Shown one piece after another: positions 29,028-36,247 of a DNA stretch of 64,000 bases. The notes under the pieces are model-generated. The model did no database searches. It saw nothing but the letters and a program-made list of their open reading frames with translations, and was not told the DNA's origin. Positions within the stretch are counted from its first letter, which is position 1. Each line of letters starts with the position of its first letter. The stretch is from Aquificaceae bacterium (lineage in GTDB: Bacteria; Aquificota; Aquificia; Aquificales; Aquificaceae). The stretch is taken from NCBI GenBank assembly GCA_026981975.1, contig JALSHV010000004.1:1-64000 (forward strand), read 5' to 3'. A program made the position numbers and the translations under genes.

Positions 29028-29767
29028 GGGCGGAGAGGTTCACCCCTATTTTTTGCTATTTCCCACATCGCTATAGCTCCTGCGGATCCTACATTTAAAG
29101 ATCCCGTTTTTCCCTTCATGGGGATTGTAAGAATTTCATCGGAAAGTTTAATAAGACTCTCCGAAACTCCTTTGTCTTCGGATCCCAAAATCAAACAGCA
29201 GGGTGTAGCTATTTCTTTATCTCTTATATCTGTTCCTCCTTTTTCTACTGCAAAAATCCAGCCACCCATACGGCTGAATTCCCTAAGCCACTGGTAAAGT
29301 CCAGAAACCTTTGCTATCCTAAGGTGAAAAACAGCTCCTGAAGAAGCTTTTATTACGGTTTGATTGATCGGTGCGGTTCTTTCTTTCGGTATAAGAGCTC
29401 CAACACCTCCTAAGACTTCACAGGTTCTTAAAAGATTTCCAACGTTTTGGGGATCAGTAATGTGATCTAATACTATGAAAAAACTGTTTTTGTTCAACGT
29501 TTCTGTAAAAATTTCTTCCGGACTGCAGTAAGAGATCGGACTTATAAGAGCTACCACTCCTTGAGTTTTCTTTGTTCCAGCAAGCTCTTCTACTTTTTTT
29601 CTTGATACTCTCTGAACTTTTATCCCTCTTTTGTTGGCAAGGTCTATAAGCTTTCGGTTGATCTTAGAGTCATGAGCTATATAAATCTTTTCTAACTCTA
29701 CTCCTGCTCTGAGTGCTTCAAGTATAGGATTTTTACCCCAGATTGTAAACTTTCTTTTTTCCTTCAA
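29006..29767 (-). CDS. rlmB: 23S rRNA 2'-O-methyltransferase, TrmH/RlmB family
   Basis: 253-residue SPOUT methyltransferase. The N-terminal RNA-binding part starts with IWGKNPILEALRAG; the catalytic knot has ITDPQNVGNLLRTCEVLG (motif 1), LILGSEDKGVS (motif 2) and SLNVGSAGAIAMWEI (motif 3). RlmB methylates the ribose of a guanosine in 23S rRNA; other TrmH enzymes act on tRNA, so the target is by analogy. It is the last gene of the thiL operon, 9 bases after the thioredoxin-like gene. Confidence 0.88.
   Translation of the reverse strand: MKEKRKFTIWGKNPILEALRAGVELEKIYIAHDSKINRKLIDLANKRGIKVQRVSRKKVEELAGTKKTQGVVALISPISYCSPEEIFTETLNKNSFFIVLDHITDPQNVGNLLRTCEVLGGVGALIPKERTAPINQTVIKASSGAVFHLRIAKVSGLYQWLREFSRMGGWIFAVEKGGTDIRDKEIATPCCLILGSEDKGVSESLIKLSDEILTIPMKGKTGSLNVGSAGAIAMWEIAKNRGEPLRPHGRSFQ
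29016..29035. terminator. hairpin with GNRA-type loop between convergent genes
   Basis: CTCCGTCC (29016-29023) and GGGCGGAG (29028-29035) pair as eight base pairs with one G-U, closing a GTGA tetraloop. It spans the ends of the 147-residue ORF and rlmB. There is no T-run on either side, so termination is not certain; it may protect 3' ends. Confidence 0.35.
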
Positions 29768-29776
29768 CTTTATTAA

Positions 29777-30124
29777 CTACAACTCCCTTAGAATTCTCTT
29801 AAGAGCTTTTTCTAACATTTGCGGACTGGGAATAAAGTCGTGTCTGTCAAGCTCCATAGATTCTCTGAAGTATATTAAAGCTGGGAAATTTGAAATACCG
29901 AAGTCTGCCGCACAGGAGTTCTCCTTCACGTCAACGAAAAAAAAGTTTACCTTATCTTTGTATTTTTCCAAAAACGTTTCTAAGATTTGTCTTATTTTAT
30001 CGTTAAGTGAATTATCCTTTTCTGTAAATAGAACAACAGCGGGTTTTGATGAATTCAAAACTCTACTGTAGAAATCTTTATCTGTCACAGGTGTAAGCTT
30101 TTTAAAAAAGTCTTCAGAAGTCAA
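29777..30124 (-). CDS. thioredoxin-fold protein without CxxC
   Basis: 115 residues following the thioredoxin pattern: a strand KPAVVLFTE, a helix, a strand FFFVDVKENS, then FGISNFPALIYF with the cis-proline (P81) and a last helix. The place of the CxxC motif is taken by EKDNS, and the only cysteine is C71, just before the cis-proline loop. It cannot be an ordinary thioredoxin; it may be a binding protein or a single-cysteine redox partner. No signal peptide. It overlaps the preceding 116-residue gene by 11 bases. Confidence 0.75.
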   Translation of the reverse strand: MTSEDFFKKLTPVTDKDFYSRVLNSSKPAVVLFTEKDNSLNDKIRQILETFLEKYKDKVNFFFVDVKENSCAADFGISNFPALIYFRESMELDRHDFIPSPQMLEKALKRILREL

Positions 30125-30464
30125 GATCCAGATCCTCGTCGTCCAATTCTACGTTGAAGTTATTTACTATTCCCCTTACACTTAAGGCGGTGTTTTTCAG
30201 CTGTTCAAGGTATTTAAGAATGTCTTCGTATACATTCATCATAGTTCTCAATTTTGCATACTCTTCATGGGACAGTTTTCTGGTTTTTGCTATTTTCTTA
30301 AGAGCTATTTTAGCAAGTGTTGCTTTGCCGTATCTTTCCTGCCACTCAGCCCAGAATTCTGGAGCGTTCATAGGTTTTTTCACAAGGAAATATTCCAGTT
30401 GTGTCATTTCCTCAAAGAGGTGAAGATCCAAGGTATTGGTATTTTTCATCTTAATTTCCTCCAT
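30114..30464 (-). CDS. hypothetical helical protein with acidic tail
   Basis: 116 residues, not recognised. Mostly helical and charged, without signal peptide or cysteines. It has the segment PEFWAEWQERYGKATLAKIA and a strongly acidic end (ELDDEDLDLDF). It overlaps the thioredoxin-like gene by 11 bases, so the two products may work together. It follows trpC by 7 bases. A second ATG at codon 6 (MKNTN) is an alternative start. Confidence 0.7.
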   Translation of the reverse strand: MEEIKMKNTNTLDLHLFEEMTQLEYFLVKKPMNAPEFWAEWQERYGKATLAKIALKKIAKTRKLSHEEYAKLRTMMNVYEDILKYLEQLKNTALSVRGIVNNFNVELDDEDLDLDF

Positions 30465-30471
30465 GATTTAA

Positions 30472-31248
30472 TTATATACCTATAAGTTCCCTTAGTTTAG
30501 AAAAGGGATCTCTACTTTCCATAAGAGCTGTTCCTATAAGGAATGCATCTACACCTACTTTTAAAAGCTCTTCTATTTGATCTTTTGTTTTTATTCCGCT
30601 CTCTGCTACAACCAACTCCGCACCCATTTCTTTGAGTAAGGGTGGAATTTCAAAAAGGAGAGAAGTGTTTATTTGAAAGCTGTTCAAATCACGGCTGTTT
30701 ACACCTACTATTTCAGCTCCGGCTTCAAGAGCTGTTTTAGCTTCTTGAGGGGAGAAGATTTCTACAAGTGGTGAAATCCCTATTTCTTTACTGAAATTTA
30801 TTAACCTGCGGAGTCTATAAGGAGAAAGCATTCTGACTATGAGAAGAACCGCGTCTGCACCAAAGGCTTTTGCTTCCAGTATTTGAACTTCGTCAAAAAT
30901 AAAGTCTTTTCTGAGTAAGGGAATGTTAACGGAAGATCTTACACTTTCAAGGTCTTTTAGAGAACCTTTAAAGTAGAAATTTTCCGTGAGGACAGAAATC
31001 GCGGCGGCTCCCCCTTTTTCATAGATTTTCGCTTGTTTTGATACGTTTACTTCCTTTATAACTCCCTTTGAAGGTGATGCTTTTTTAATCTCCGCTATTA
31101 TCCTTATTCCGGGTTTTTCCAAGCTTTCTTTGAAGGAAGAAAAAATTTTCCTTTCAGATACTTTATTTTCAAGGAATTTAATATATTCTCTATCCTTCTT
31201 AAGTTCCTTTTTTTTAAGTTCCGCTACTTTCTCCAGAAACGTCTCCAC
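30472..31248 (-). CDS. trpC: indole-3-glycerol phosphate synthase
   Basis: Closes the indole ring in tryptophan synthesis. TIM-barrel enzyme of 258 residues with the expected active-site strands: IIAEIKKASPSKG, LLRKDFI, the E-x-F-SP-QEA region, VGVNSRDL and VAESGI. It is a single-function protein without a fused PRA isomerase. The start overlaps the end of the HD-domain gene by 35 bases. No other trp genes are adjacent. Confidence 0.96.
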   Translation of the reverse strand: METFLEKVAELKKKELKKDREYIKFLENKVSERKIFSSFKESLEKPGIRIIAEIKKASPSKGVIKEVNVSKQAKIYEKGGAAAISVLTENFYFKGSLKDLESVRSSVNIPLLRKDFIFDEVQILEAKAFGADAVLLIVRMLSPYRLRRLINFSKEIGISPLVEIFSPQEAKTALEAGAEIVGVNSRDLNSFQINTSLLFEIPPLLKEMGAELVVAESGIKTKDQIEELLKVGVDAFLIGTALMESRDPFSKLRELIGI

Positions 31249-32476
31249 CGTCCAGCTCTCTGTCTATATATTTAACTATAGATCCAAAATTTACGTTCTC
31301 CCATGTTGTTTTACTTAAAACTTGTCTTAAGTTCCTGATTCCCTCTTTTAAATGCCGTGATGTCAAACCGTGATGCAGAGAAAGTTTGGCTTCCATATAA
31401 GCTCCTAAATTATCACAGGCTTTTACAAGAGTTCCGTCAACAGGATCGTATTCGTTTTTGTTTTCTTTTTCACTTATAAATTCAAGTTTTTTAACTTTAT
31501 TCCCTTTCCTTATTCTATTGGAGAACTCATCAACTTCTTTGTTTTCTGTAAATCCTAACATGTAAGAAAACTCTTCCTTTAAAAAGTCGGGTAGCAGTGG
31601 AAGAATTGTTTTTTCCACTTGCTCTCTTTCATAGGCTTTGAGAATCTCTCTTATGTTTGTTTCCCTTTTTATGGGAGCAACTATATCTCTTGTAGTAACT
31701 TCAGGCAGGTCGTGAAATAAACCAGTGAAGAAGTTAAGAAGTTTCCTTCTTTCACACGCTCCGATTGAAAAAGAAAGCAGGTAAGAAAGACTCGCCACTA
31801 TAAACATGTGTCCTAAAACTGTTGTTAACGGGATTCTGGGAGACTGAATCCATCTTTTTTGAAATCTGAGCTGTCCTACCAAATCTATAAAATTGAAAGT
31901 TTTTTTCCTAAGGTATATGCGTTCAACACCTGCCAAATCAAAAAAGTCTTCTATAGCATCTTCTATTTCCTCTTTAACTCTTTCTATACCGTAGAATCTT
32001 AGTCCAGAAGAGTATATCATTTGAAACTCCCAGTAGGTAGCGAGAAAATGGGAAGCTTTAACTATTCTTTTTGCCATTAATTTACCTTTATCAGTTTCTT
32101 TTTGTGTAAAGTAGTCTTTAAAATCTTCAAAGAGCTGAAGACTGAAATCCCTTAAGGTTTCACCCACTTCCCTGAAAACGAATCCGTTTATCTCTTTTGA
32201 CTTTTCTTTTATCAACCTATGGAAAACTTGAGGTTTTATATCCGTTAAAACAGCTCTTTGAAGAGCTTCAAATATAAGCCCTTTTATCAGATAATCCCAA
32301 TCAACGGTTTCTCCTTTTAAATTCTCCTCAAACTTTCCCACTACATAGGCTATTGCAGATTTATGAGCTTGCTTGTCCAGTTCTGTAATGTGAAAGGGTT
32401 TAGGGTGATCGTTCCATCTCTCTATATAGGAAAGTTCGTAAAGTTTACATATAAGACCCGCAAGTCCTTTTTCCAT
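31214..32476 (-). CDS. HD-domain phosphohydrolase
   Basis: 420-residue protein with a central HD domain: a histidine in VLGHMFIVASLSYLL near 221, then HD in FFTGLFHDLPEVTTRDI (about H253-D254) and a later D in VKACDNLGAYMEA. This order resembles the YfbR/YedJ type of HD phosphohydrolases. The substrate is unknown; nucleotides are usual for the class. It starts 13 bases after thiL and overlaps trpC by 35 bases, so it is translated from the same mRNA. No membrane segment. Confidence 0.8.
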   Translation of the reverse strand: MEKGLAGLICKLYELSYIERWNDHPKPFHITELDKQAHKSAIAYVVGKFEENLKGETVDWDYLIKGLIFEALQRAVLTDIKPQVFHRLIKEKSKEINGFVFREVGETLRDFSLQLFEDFKDYFTQKETDKGKLMAKRIVKASHFLATYWEFQMIYSSGLRFYGIERVKEEIEDAIEDFFDLAGVERIYLRKKTFNFIDLVGQLRFQKRWIQSPRIPLTTVLGHMFIVASLSYLLSFSIGACERRKLLNFFTGLFHDLPEVTTRDIVAPIKRETNIREILKAYEREQVEKTILPLLPDFLKEEFSYMLGFTENKEVDEFSNRIRKGNKVKKLEFISEKENKNEYDPVDGTLVKACDNLGAYMEAKLSLHHGLTSRHLKEGIRNLRQVLSKTTWENVNFGSIVKYIDRELDGGDVSGESSGT

Positions 32477-32489
32477 CGGTAGAATTCTA

Positions 32490-33395
32490 TCAGAAATGGG
32501 TGTATCCTTTCGGTTCTGTCTTGTGTCCGTTTACGTAAACTCCATAACCTTTTTTCACGACTCCTATCTTTACACCTGTAGGTGGTGTCCGACTACAGGT
32601 AAACAGAAGTCTGTAATCTTCACCGCCGAAAAGAGCGTATTCAACGGGATCTTTTCCGTATTTGGCACAAAACTTCTTAAGCTCCTCGGAAATAGGAAGC
32701 ATTTTAATGTCTATGTCTATCCTAACATTACTGCTCTTTGCAATATGAAAAGCGTCTGCTACCAGCCCATCACTTATATCCGTAGAAGCTCCCGCATTTG
32801 AGCTTAAAAAATCAGCAAGACTTAAGGGTATCTCCGGTCTTAAATGCCTTTCTATAAGTATCCTTTCAAAGTCTTCATAGTTTTCCTTTTTCATGGTTAT
32901 AAGTTCAAATCCCGCTTTTGAATCTCCAAGTGTTCCCGAGACAAAAAGACTTTCTCCAGCAACCGCACCGTATCTACCTACCGCTTTCGGACTTTGTCCT
33001 ACGAGAAACGTGTTAATGGCTATTTTTTCTCCACGTGAGATGTTTCCCCCTACAACTCTGCAGTTGTAAAAGTCGCAGGCTTCTTTTATTCCCTTGTAAA
33101 GATCTTCTACAAAGGAAATCTCTAAATCTGGAAGAACAAGGGAAACGAGTAGCCATAGAGGTTTACCACCATTTCCCACCACATCGCTTACGTTTATCGC
33201 TACAGATTTCCACCCTAATGCTCTGGGAGGATAACCTCTTAAAAAATGCACATCTTCAATCAAAGAGTCTGTTGTTAAAAGAAGTTCTCTGCTGCAGAAC
33301 TTTAAATGAGCGCAGTCATCTCCTATTTCTTCTTCTTTAAGAATTTCCTTAATTCTGTCTATTATGCCGAATTCTCCCAGATCAGAGATCTTCAT
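32490..33395 (-). CDS. thiL: thiamine-monophosphate kinase
   Basis: Phosphorylates thiamine monophosphate to thiamine diphosphate. I place the start at the ATG giving MKISDLGEFGIIDRI, the normal N-terminus of the family; an upstream GTG would add six residues. Family motifs are GDDCAHLKF (ATP/metal site), LTTDSLIEDVHF, NVSDVVGNGG and STDISDGL. The resulting 301 residues are of normal length. It is the first gene of the operon thiL, HD gene, trpC, 116-residue gene, thioredoxin-like gene, rlmB. Confidence 0.95.
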   Translation of the reverse strand: MKISDLGEFGIIDRIKEILKEEEIGDDCAHLKFCSRELLLTTDSLIEDVHFLRGYPPRALGWKSVAINVSDVVGNGGKPLWLLVSLVLPDLEISFVEDLYKGIKEACDFYNCRVVGGNISRGEKIAINTFLVGQSPKAVGRYGAVAGESLFVSGTLGDSKAGFELITMKKENYEDFERILIERHLRPEIPLSLADFLSSNAGASTDISDGLVADAFHIAKSSNVRIDIDIKMLPISEELKKFCAKYGKDPVEYALFGGEDYRLLFTCSRTPPTGVKIGVVKKGYGVYVNGHKTEPKGYTHF

Positions 33396-33445
33396 AGGAT
33401 AATAAACTATCACGAAAAGTAAATTAAGAAATTTTTTCAGATAGG

Positions 33446-33454
33446 TGTTATAAT
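33446..33454 (+). promoter_or_regulatory. extended -10 promoter of sod
   Basis: TGTTATAAT (33446-33454) is an extended -10 element. No good -35 is seen. Transcription would start about 23 bases before the ATG at 33483, leaving room for the TAGGAGGT ribosome-binding site. Confidence 0.5.
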
Positions 33455-33482
33455 CAAGTGAAAAGCCTTAGGAGGTAATGCC

Positions 33483-34115
33483 ATGGGTATAAAGTTAGAA
33501 CCTAAGGATCACCTTAAACCCTCTTCCTTGGAAGGGATATCTGATCAGCAAATAGAACCTCATTTTGAAGCTCACTACAAGGGATATGTAGTCAAATACA
33601 ATGAAATTCAAGAAAAACTCTCCGATAGCGATTTTTCAAACAGATCAAAAGCTAATCAGAATTACTCCGAATTCAGGGAGTTGAAAGTGGAAGAAACCTT
33701 TAACTATATGGGAATTGTTCTGCACGAACTTTACTTTGGACACTTAGGCAAAAGAGGAGAACCTTCCGAAGTTTTTAGAAAAAAAGTTGAAGAGGATTTC
33801 GGTAGTTGGGAAAGATGTATGGAAGATTTAAAAGCAACAGCAATTGCTTTCAGAGGTTGGGCTGTTTTAGGTCTTGATCTCTTTTCTGGAAAGCTTATGG
33901 TAAACGGTCTTGATTCTCATAATACCTATAACCTTCACGGTTTTATACCCCTTATAGTTATAGATACCTATGAACACGCTTACTACGTGGATTACAAGAA
34001 TAAAAGACCTCCTTACATAGAAGCGGTTTTAAACAATATTAACTGGGAAGTTGTAAATTCTCGTTTTGAAAAGGCTCTCAAAGCCTGCGAAGCTATGAAG
34101 AATTTTATAGATTAA
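33483..34115 (+). CDS. sod: iron/manganese superoxide dismutase
   Basis: 210-residue SOD. Metal ligands are recognisable: the first histidine in HFEAHYKGYV, the second in VLHELYFGHLG, and the aspartate and last histidine in VIDTYEHAYYVDY. The sequence departs from common SodA/SodB (for example GHLG in place of F-N-H-N-F-x-W), like SODs of Aquificales, so the metal cannot be assigned with certainty. It has a strong ribosome-binding site and its own promoter. Removes superoxide, important for a microaerophile. Confidence 0.9.
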   Translation: MGIKLEPKDHLKPSSLEGISDQQIEPHFEAHYKGYVVKYNEIQEKLSDSDFSNRSKANQNYSEFRELKVEETFNYMGIVLHELYFGHLGKRGEPSEVFRKKVEEDFGSWERCMEDLKATAIAFRGWAVLGLDLFSGKLMVNGLDSHNTYNLHGFIPLIVIDTYEHAYYVDYKNKRPPYIEAVLNNINWEVVNSRFEKALKACEAMKNFID

Positions 34116-34120
34116 AATAA

Positions 34121-34142
34121 ACGGGAGCTTTAAAGCTCCCGT
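34121..34142. terminator. perfect 22-base palindrome after sod
   Basis: ACGGGAGCTTTAAAGCTCCC followed by GT is a perfect 11+11 palindrome 5 bases after the sod stop. As RNA it forms a GC-rich hairpin with the loop inside AGCUUUAAAGCU. There is no T-run, so it may be an mRNA-stabilising element or a factor-dependent terminator. It ends 6 bases before the next ATG and could hide that start. Confidence 0.5.
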
Positions 34143-34148
34143 CTGGCT

Positions 34149-34358
34149 ATGAAAGAAACGAGAATTACAAAATACATTAAAAGTCTTGTGAGAAACCACA
34201 AGTATCTAACAACGGAAGACATTATGCTTATGTTAGAGAAATACTACAAGCTACCTGTAAATGTCCCTTCCGTTTATTACAAATACAAAAAGATAATAAA
34301 AGAGTGTAGGCAGGAAGTTTACAAAGAACGCAAAAGAAAGCGCAGGAGAGAATCTTAG
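34149..34358 (+). CDS. small basic hypothetical protein
   Basis: 69 residues, strongly basic, especially at the end (KERKRKRRRES). Residues about 3-50 may form two or three helices like a small winged-helix or HTH unit (YLTTEDIMLMLEKYY). A nucleic-acid-binding role is plausible but not shown. No clear ribosome-binding site; a palindrome sits just upstream. It overlaps the convergent pentapeptide-repeat gene by 4 bases. Confidence 0.55.
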   Translation: MKETRITKYIKSLVRNHKYLTTEDIMLMLEKYYKLPVNVPSVYYKYKKIIKECRQEVYKERKRKRRRES

Positions 34359-34975
34359 TCTATTACATCGCTTTCGTATTCACTCCAACCCTTACTGTCC
34401 GATTTTCCACTCCACGGTTTTCTACCGTAGAAAGAAATCCCTTCATCGGATATGTTCAGAAAACTGGCATCTTTCATCAAAGCCTTTCTCAAATCCGCAC
34501 CTTTGAAGTTTATGTTTTTCAGAATGGCTTTTGAGAAGTTTGCCCCTTTTAGGTATGCCTCTGAAAAGTCTATATTCTCAAGAATTCCTTTGAAAAAGGA
34601 AGCTTCTTCCCCTTGGGAACGGCTGAAATTGGAATCTATTAAAACAGATTCGGACAGATCACATACGCCTAAAAAAGCGTATTTGAAATTGCAACCCCTT
34701 ATCCGTGTGCGCCTAAGATTTGCTCTTTGAAGGCTTGCTCTTTCAAAGTTTACCTGAAAAATCTCACAACCTTCAAAATCCGCTTCTCCTAAGAAAGCTT
34801 CTTCAAAGTTAACTCCTTTAAGGATAGATCCTTTAAAACTAACACAGGTAAGGGTTGTTCCTGTGAACACAGCTCCCCTCAGATCTAATCCACTGAGATC
34901 CGTATAAGACAAGTCCATATCGGAGAAATCAGCTCCTTCTCTTAAGATCCTTTCTATTTCAGCCCTGCTAAGCAT
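34355..34975 (-). CDS. pentapeptide-repeat protein
   Basis: 206 residues made largely of A(D/N)LXX-type pentapeptide repeats from about residue 18 to 170 (DLSGLDLRGAVF, EADFEGCEIFQVNFERASLQ, KGANFSKAILKNINFKGADL). The fold should be a right-handed quadrilateral beta-helix. Qnr and MfpA of this fold mimic DNA and protect gyrase; most others have no known role. No signal peptide. Single gene, convergent with the small basic protein gene. Confidence 0.92.
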   Translation of the reverse strand: MLSRAEIERILREGADFSDMDLSYTDLSGLDLRGAVFTGTTLTCVSFKGSILKGVNFEEAFLGEADFEGCEIFQVNFERASLQRANLRRTRIRGCNFKYAFLGVCDLSESVLIDSNFSRSQGEEASFFKGILENIDFSEAYLKGANFSKAILKNINFKGADLRKALMKDASFLNISDEGISFYGRKPWSGKSDSKGWSEYESDVID

Positions 34976-35023
34976 AGTTCTTATGATAGCTTTTTAATTG
35001 AAAAAATTTCCTGATAAGTGTCA

Positions 35024-36247
35024 CTAAAACTCGCGTCCTATTTTACCTATGAGATCGTATATCGGCAGTATAAGGCTTATCATTATAATTCCCATAAAAA
35101 CACCCACCGTTATTATCATCACCGGCTCTATGATCTTCGCAATGTTCTGAGTGATGTGATCCAGCTTAGTGTAATAATGTTCTGAAAGGTAACCAAGCTG
35201 TTCGTCTAGTGCCCCTGTTTCTTCTCCTACTCCTACCATTCTTATCATTAGAGAAGGGAAAACTTGACTTTTTTTCATACCAGAGCTGACAGATCCTCCA
35301 GTTGAAACATGATCCCTTAGAAGTGCTATAGCCTTTTTAAAGACCCTGTTATTAAAAGATTTTTCCAGTATTTGAAGAGTATCGTAAAGTGAAATTCCTG
35401 CAGAAATCATCAACTTCATATACTCAGAGAAAAAAGCATAGTTAAAACTCAACAAAACCGTTCCAACAATCGGTATTTTAAGCAAGATTTTATCCGTTAC
35501 ATAGCGAAATTTCTCATTTTTTCTTCTCAGGATTAGGAAAGAAATAAACAGTAAAGTTAAGAGAAGAGTTATAAAGGGAAAGTAATTTCCTATAAAGTGT
35601 GAGACATTGAGAACTGCAACAGTAATAGCGGGAAGATCTACTCTTAGATTTGAAAAAAGTTCTGAGAGTCTTGGCATAACGTAAAGAAGCCAAAAAAGAA
35701 GAGCAATAGCTACTGTAACTAATGCAAAAGCGGGATAGATTAAAGCTTGGCGCACTTTACCTGTAAACTCTTCCATCCTACGGTAATGAGCTGATATATC
35801 ACCGAATACCTTCTCCAATGTTCCCGTTTCTTCTCCGATTTTTATAAGATTCACAGCAATCGGACCGAGAACTTTTTCGTATCTTGCCATCGCGGAAGAA
35901 AGAGACATACCGGTTTGAATTCTGTAAGCTATATCTTGTAGCATGTCTCTTATAGCTGGATTATCAGATTCTTCCGCGAGATCCCACATACCTGTGCTTA
36001 ACGGAACACCGGAGCGCACAATAAGCTGTAGATTTTCAAAAAGATCTATAAGATCCTTTCTCTTCACACTTCTGAAGAGGAAAAAACGCTGTATTTTTCC
36101 CAGAATATAAGGCATACGGGATACTGAAACCGGAGTTAAGTTAAGGAAATTCAAGAAAGATATAAGCTGAAAATCGTTATCCGCCTCAAGAGATCTAACT
36201 ACTTCTTTACCACTACTATCAACTGCTTTTATCCGGTAATAAGGCAT
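35024..36247 (-). CDS. GspF/PilC/MshG-like inner-membrane platform protein
   Basis: 407 residues with two tandem GspF domains (about 70-190 and 270-395) and three membrane segments around 170-190, 220-240 and 375-395. Family features are GTLEKVFGDISAHY and EETGALDEQLGYLSEHY. It sits in the inner membrane and links the ATPase to pilin assembly. It shares one base with the ATPase stop (TGATG), so the two are coupled. Last gene of the minus-strand pilin-ATPase-platform unit. Confidence 0.9.
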   Translation of the reverse strand: MPYYRIKAVDSSGKEVVRSLEADNDFQLISFLNFLNLTPVSVSRMPYILGKIQRFFLFRSVKRKDLIDLFENLQLIVRSGVPLSTGMWDLAEESDNPAIRDMLQDIAYRIQTGMSLSSAMARYEKVLGPIAVNLIKIGEETGTLEKVFGDISAHYRRMEEFTGKVRQALIYPAFALVTVAIALLFWLLYVMPRLSELFSNLRVDLPAITVAVLNVSHFIGNYFPFITLLLTLLFISFLILRRKNEKFRYVTDKILLKIPIVGTVLLSFNYAFFSEYMKLMISAGISLYDTLQILEKSFNNRVFKKAIALLRDHVSTGGSVSSGMKKSQVFPSLMIRMVGVGEETGALDEQLGYLSEHYYTKLDHITQNIAKIIEPVMIITVGVFMGIIMISLILPIYDLIGKIGREF

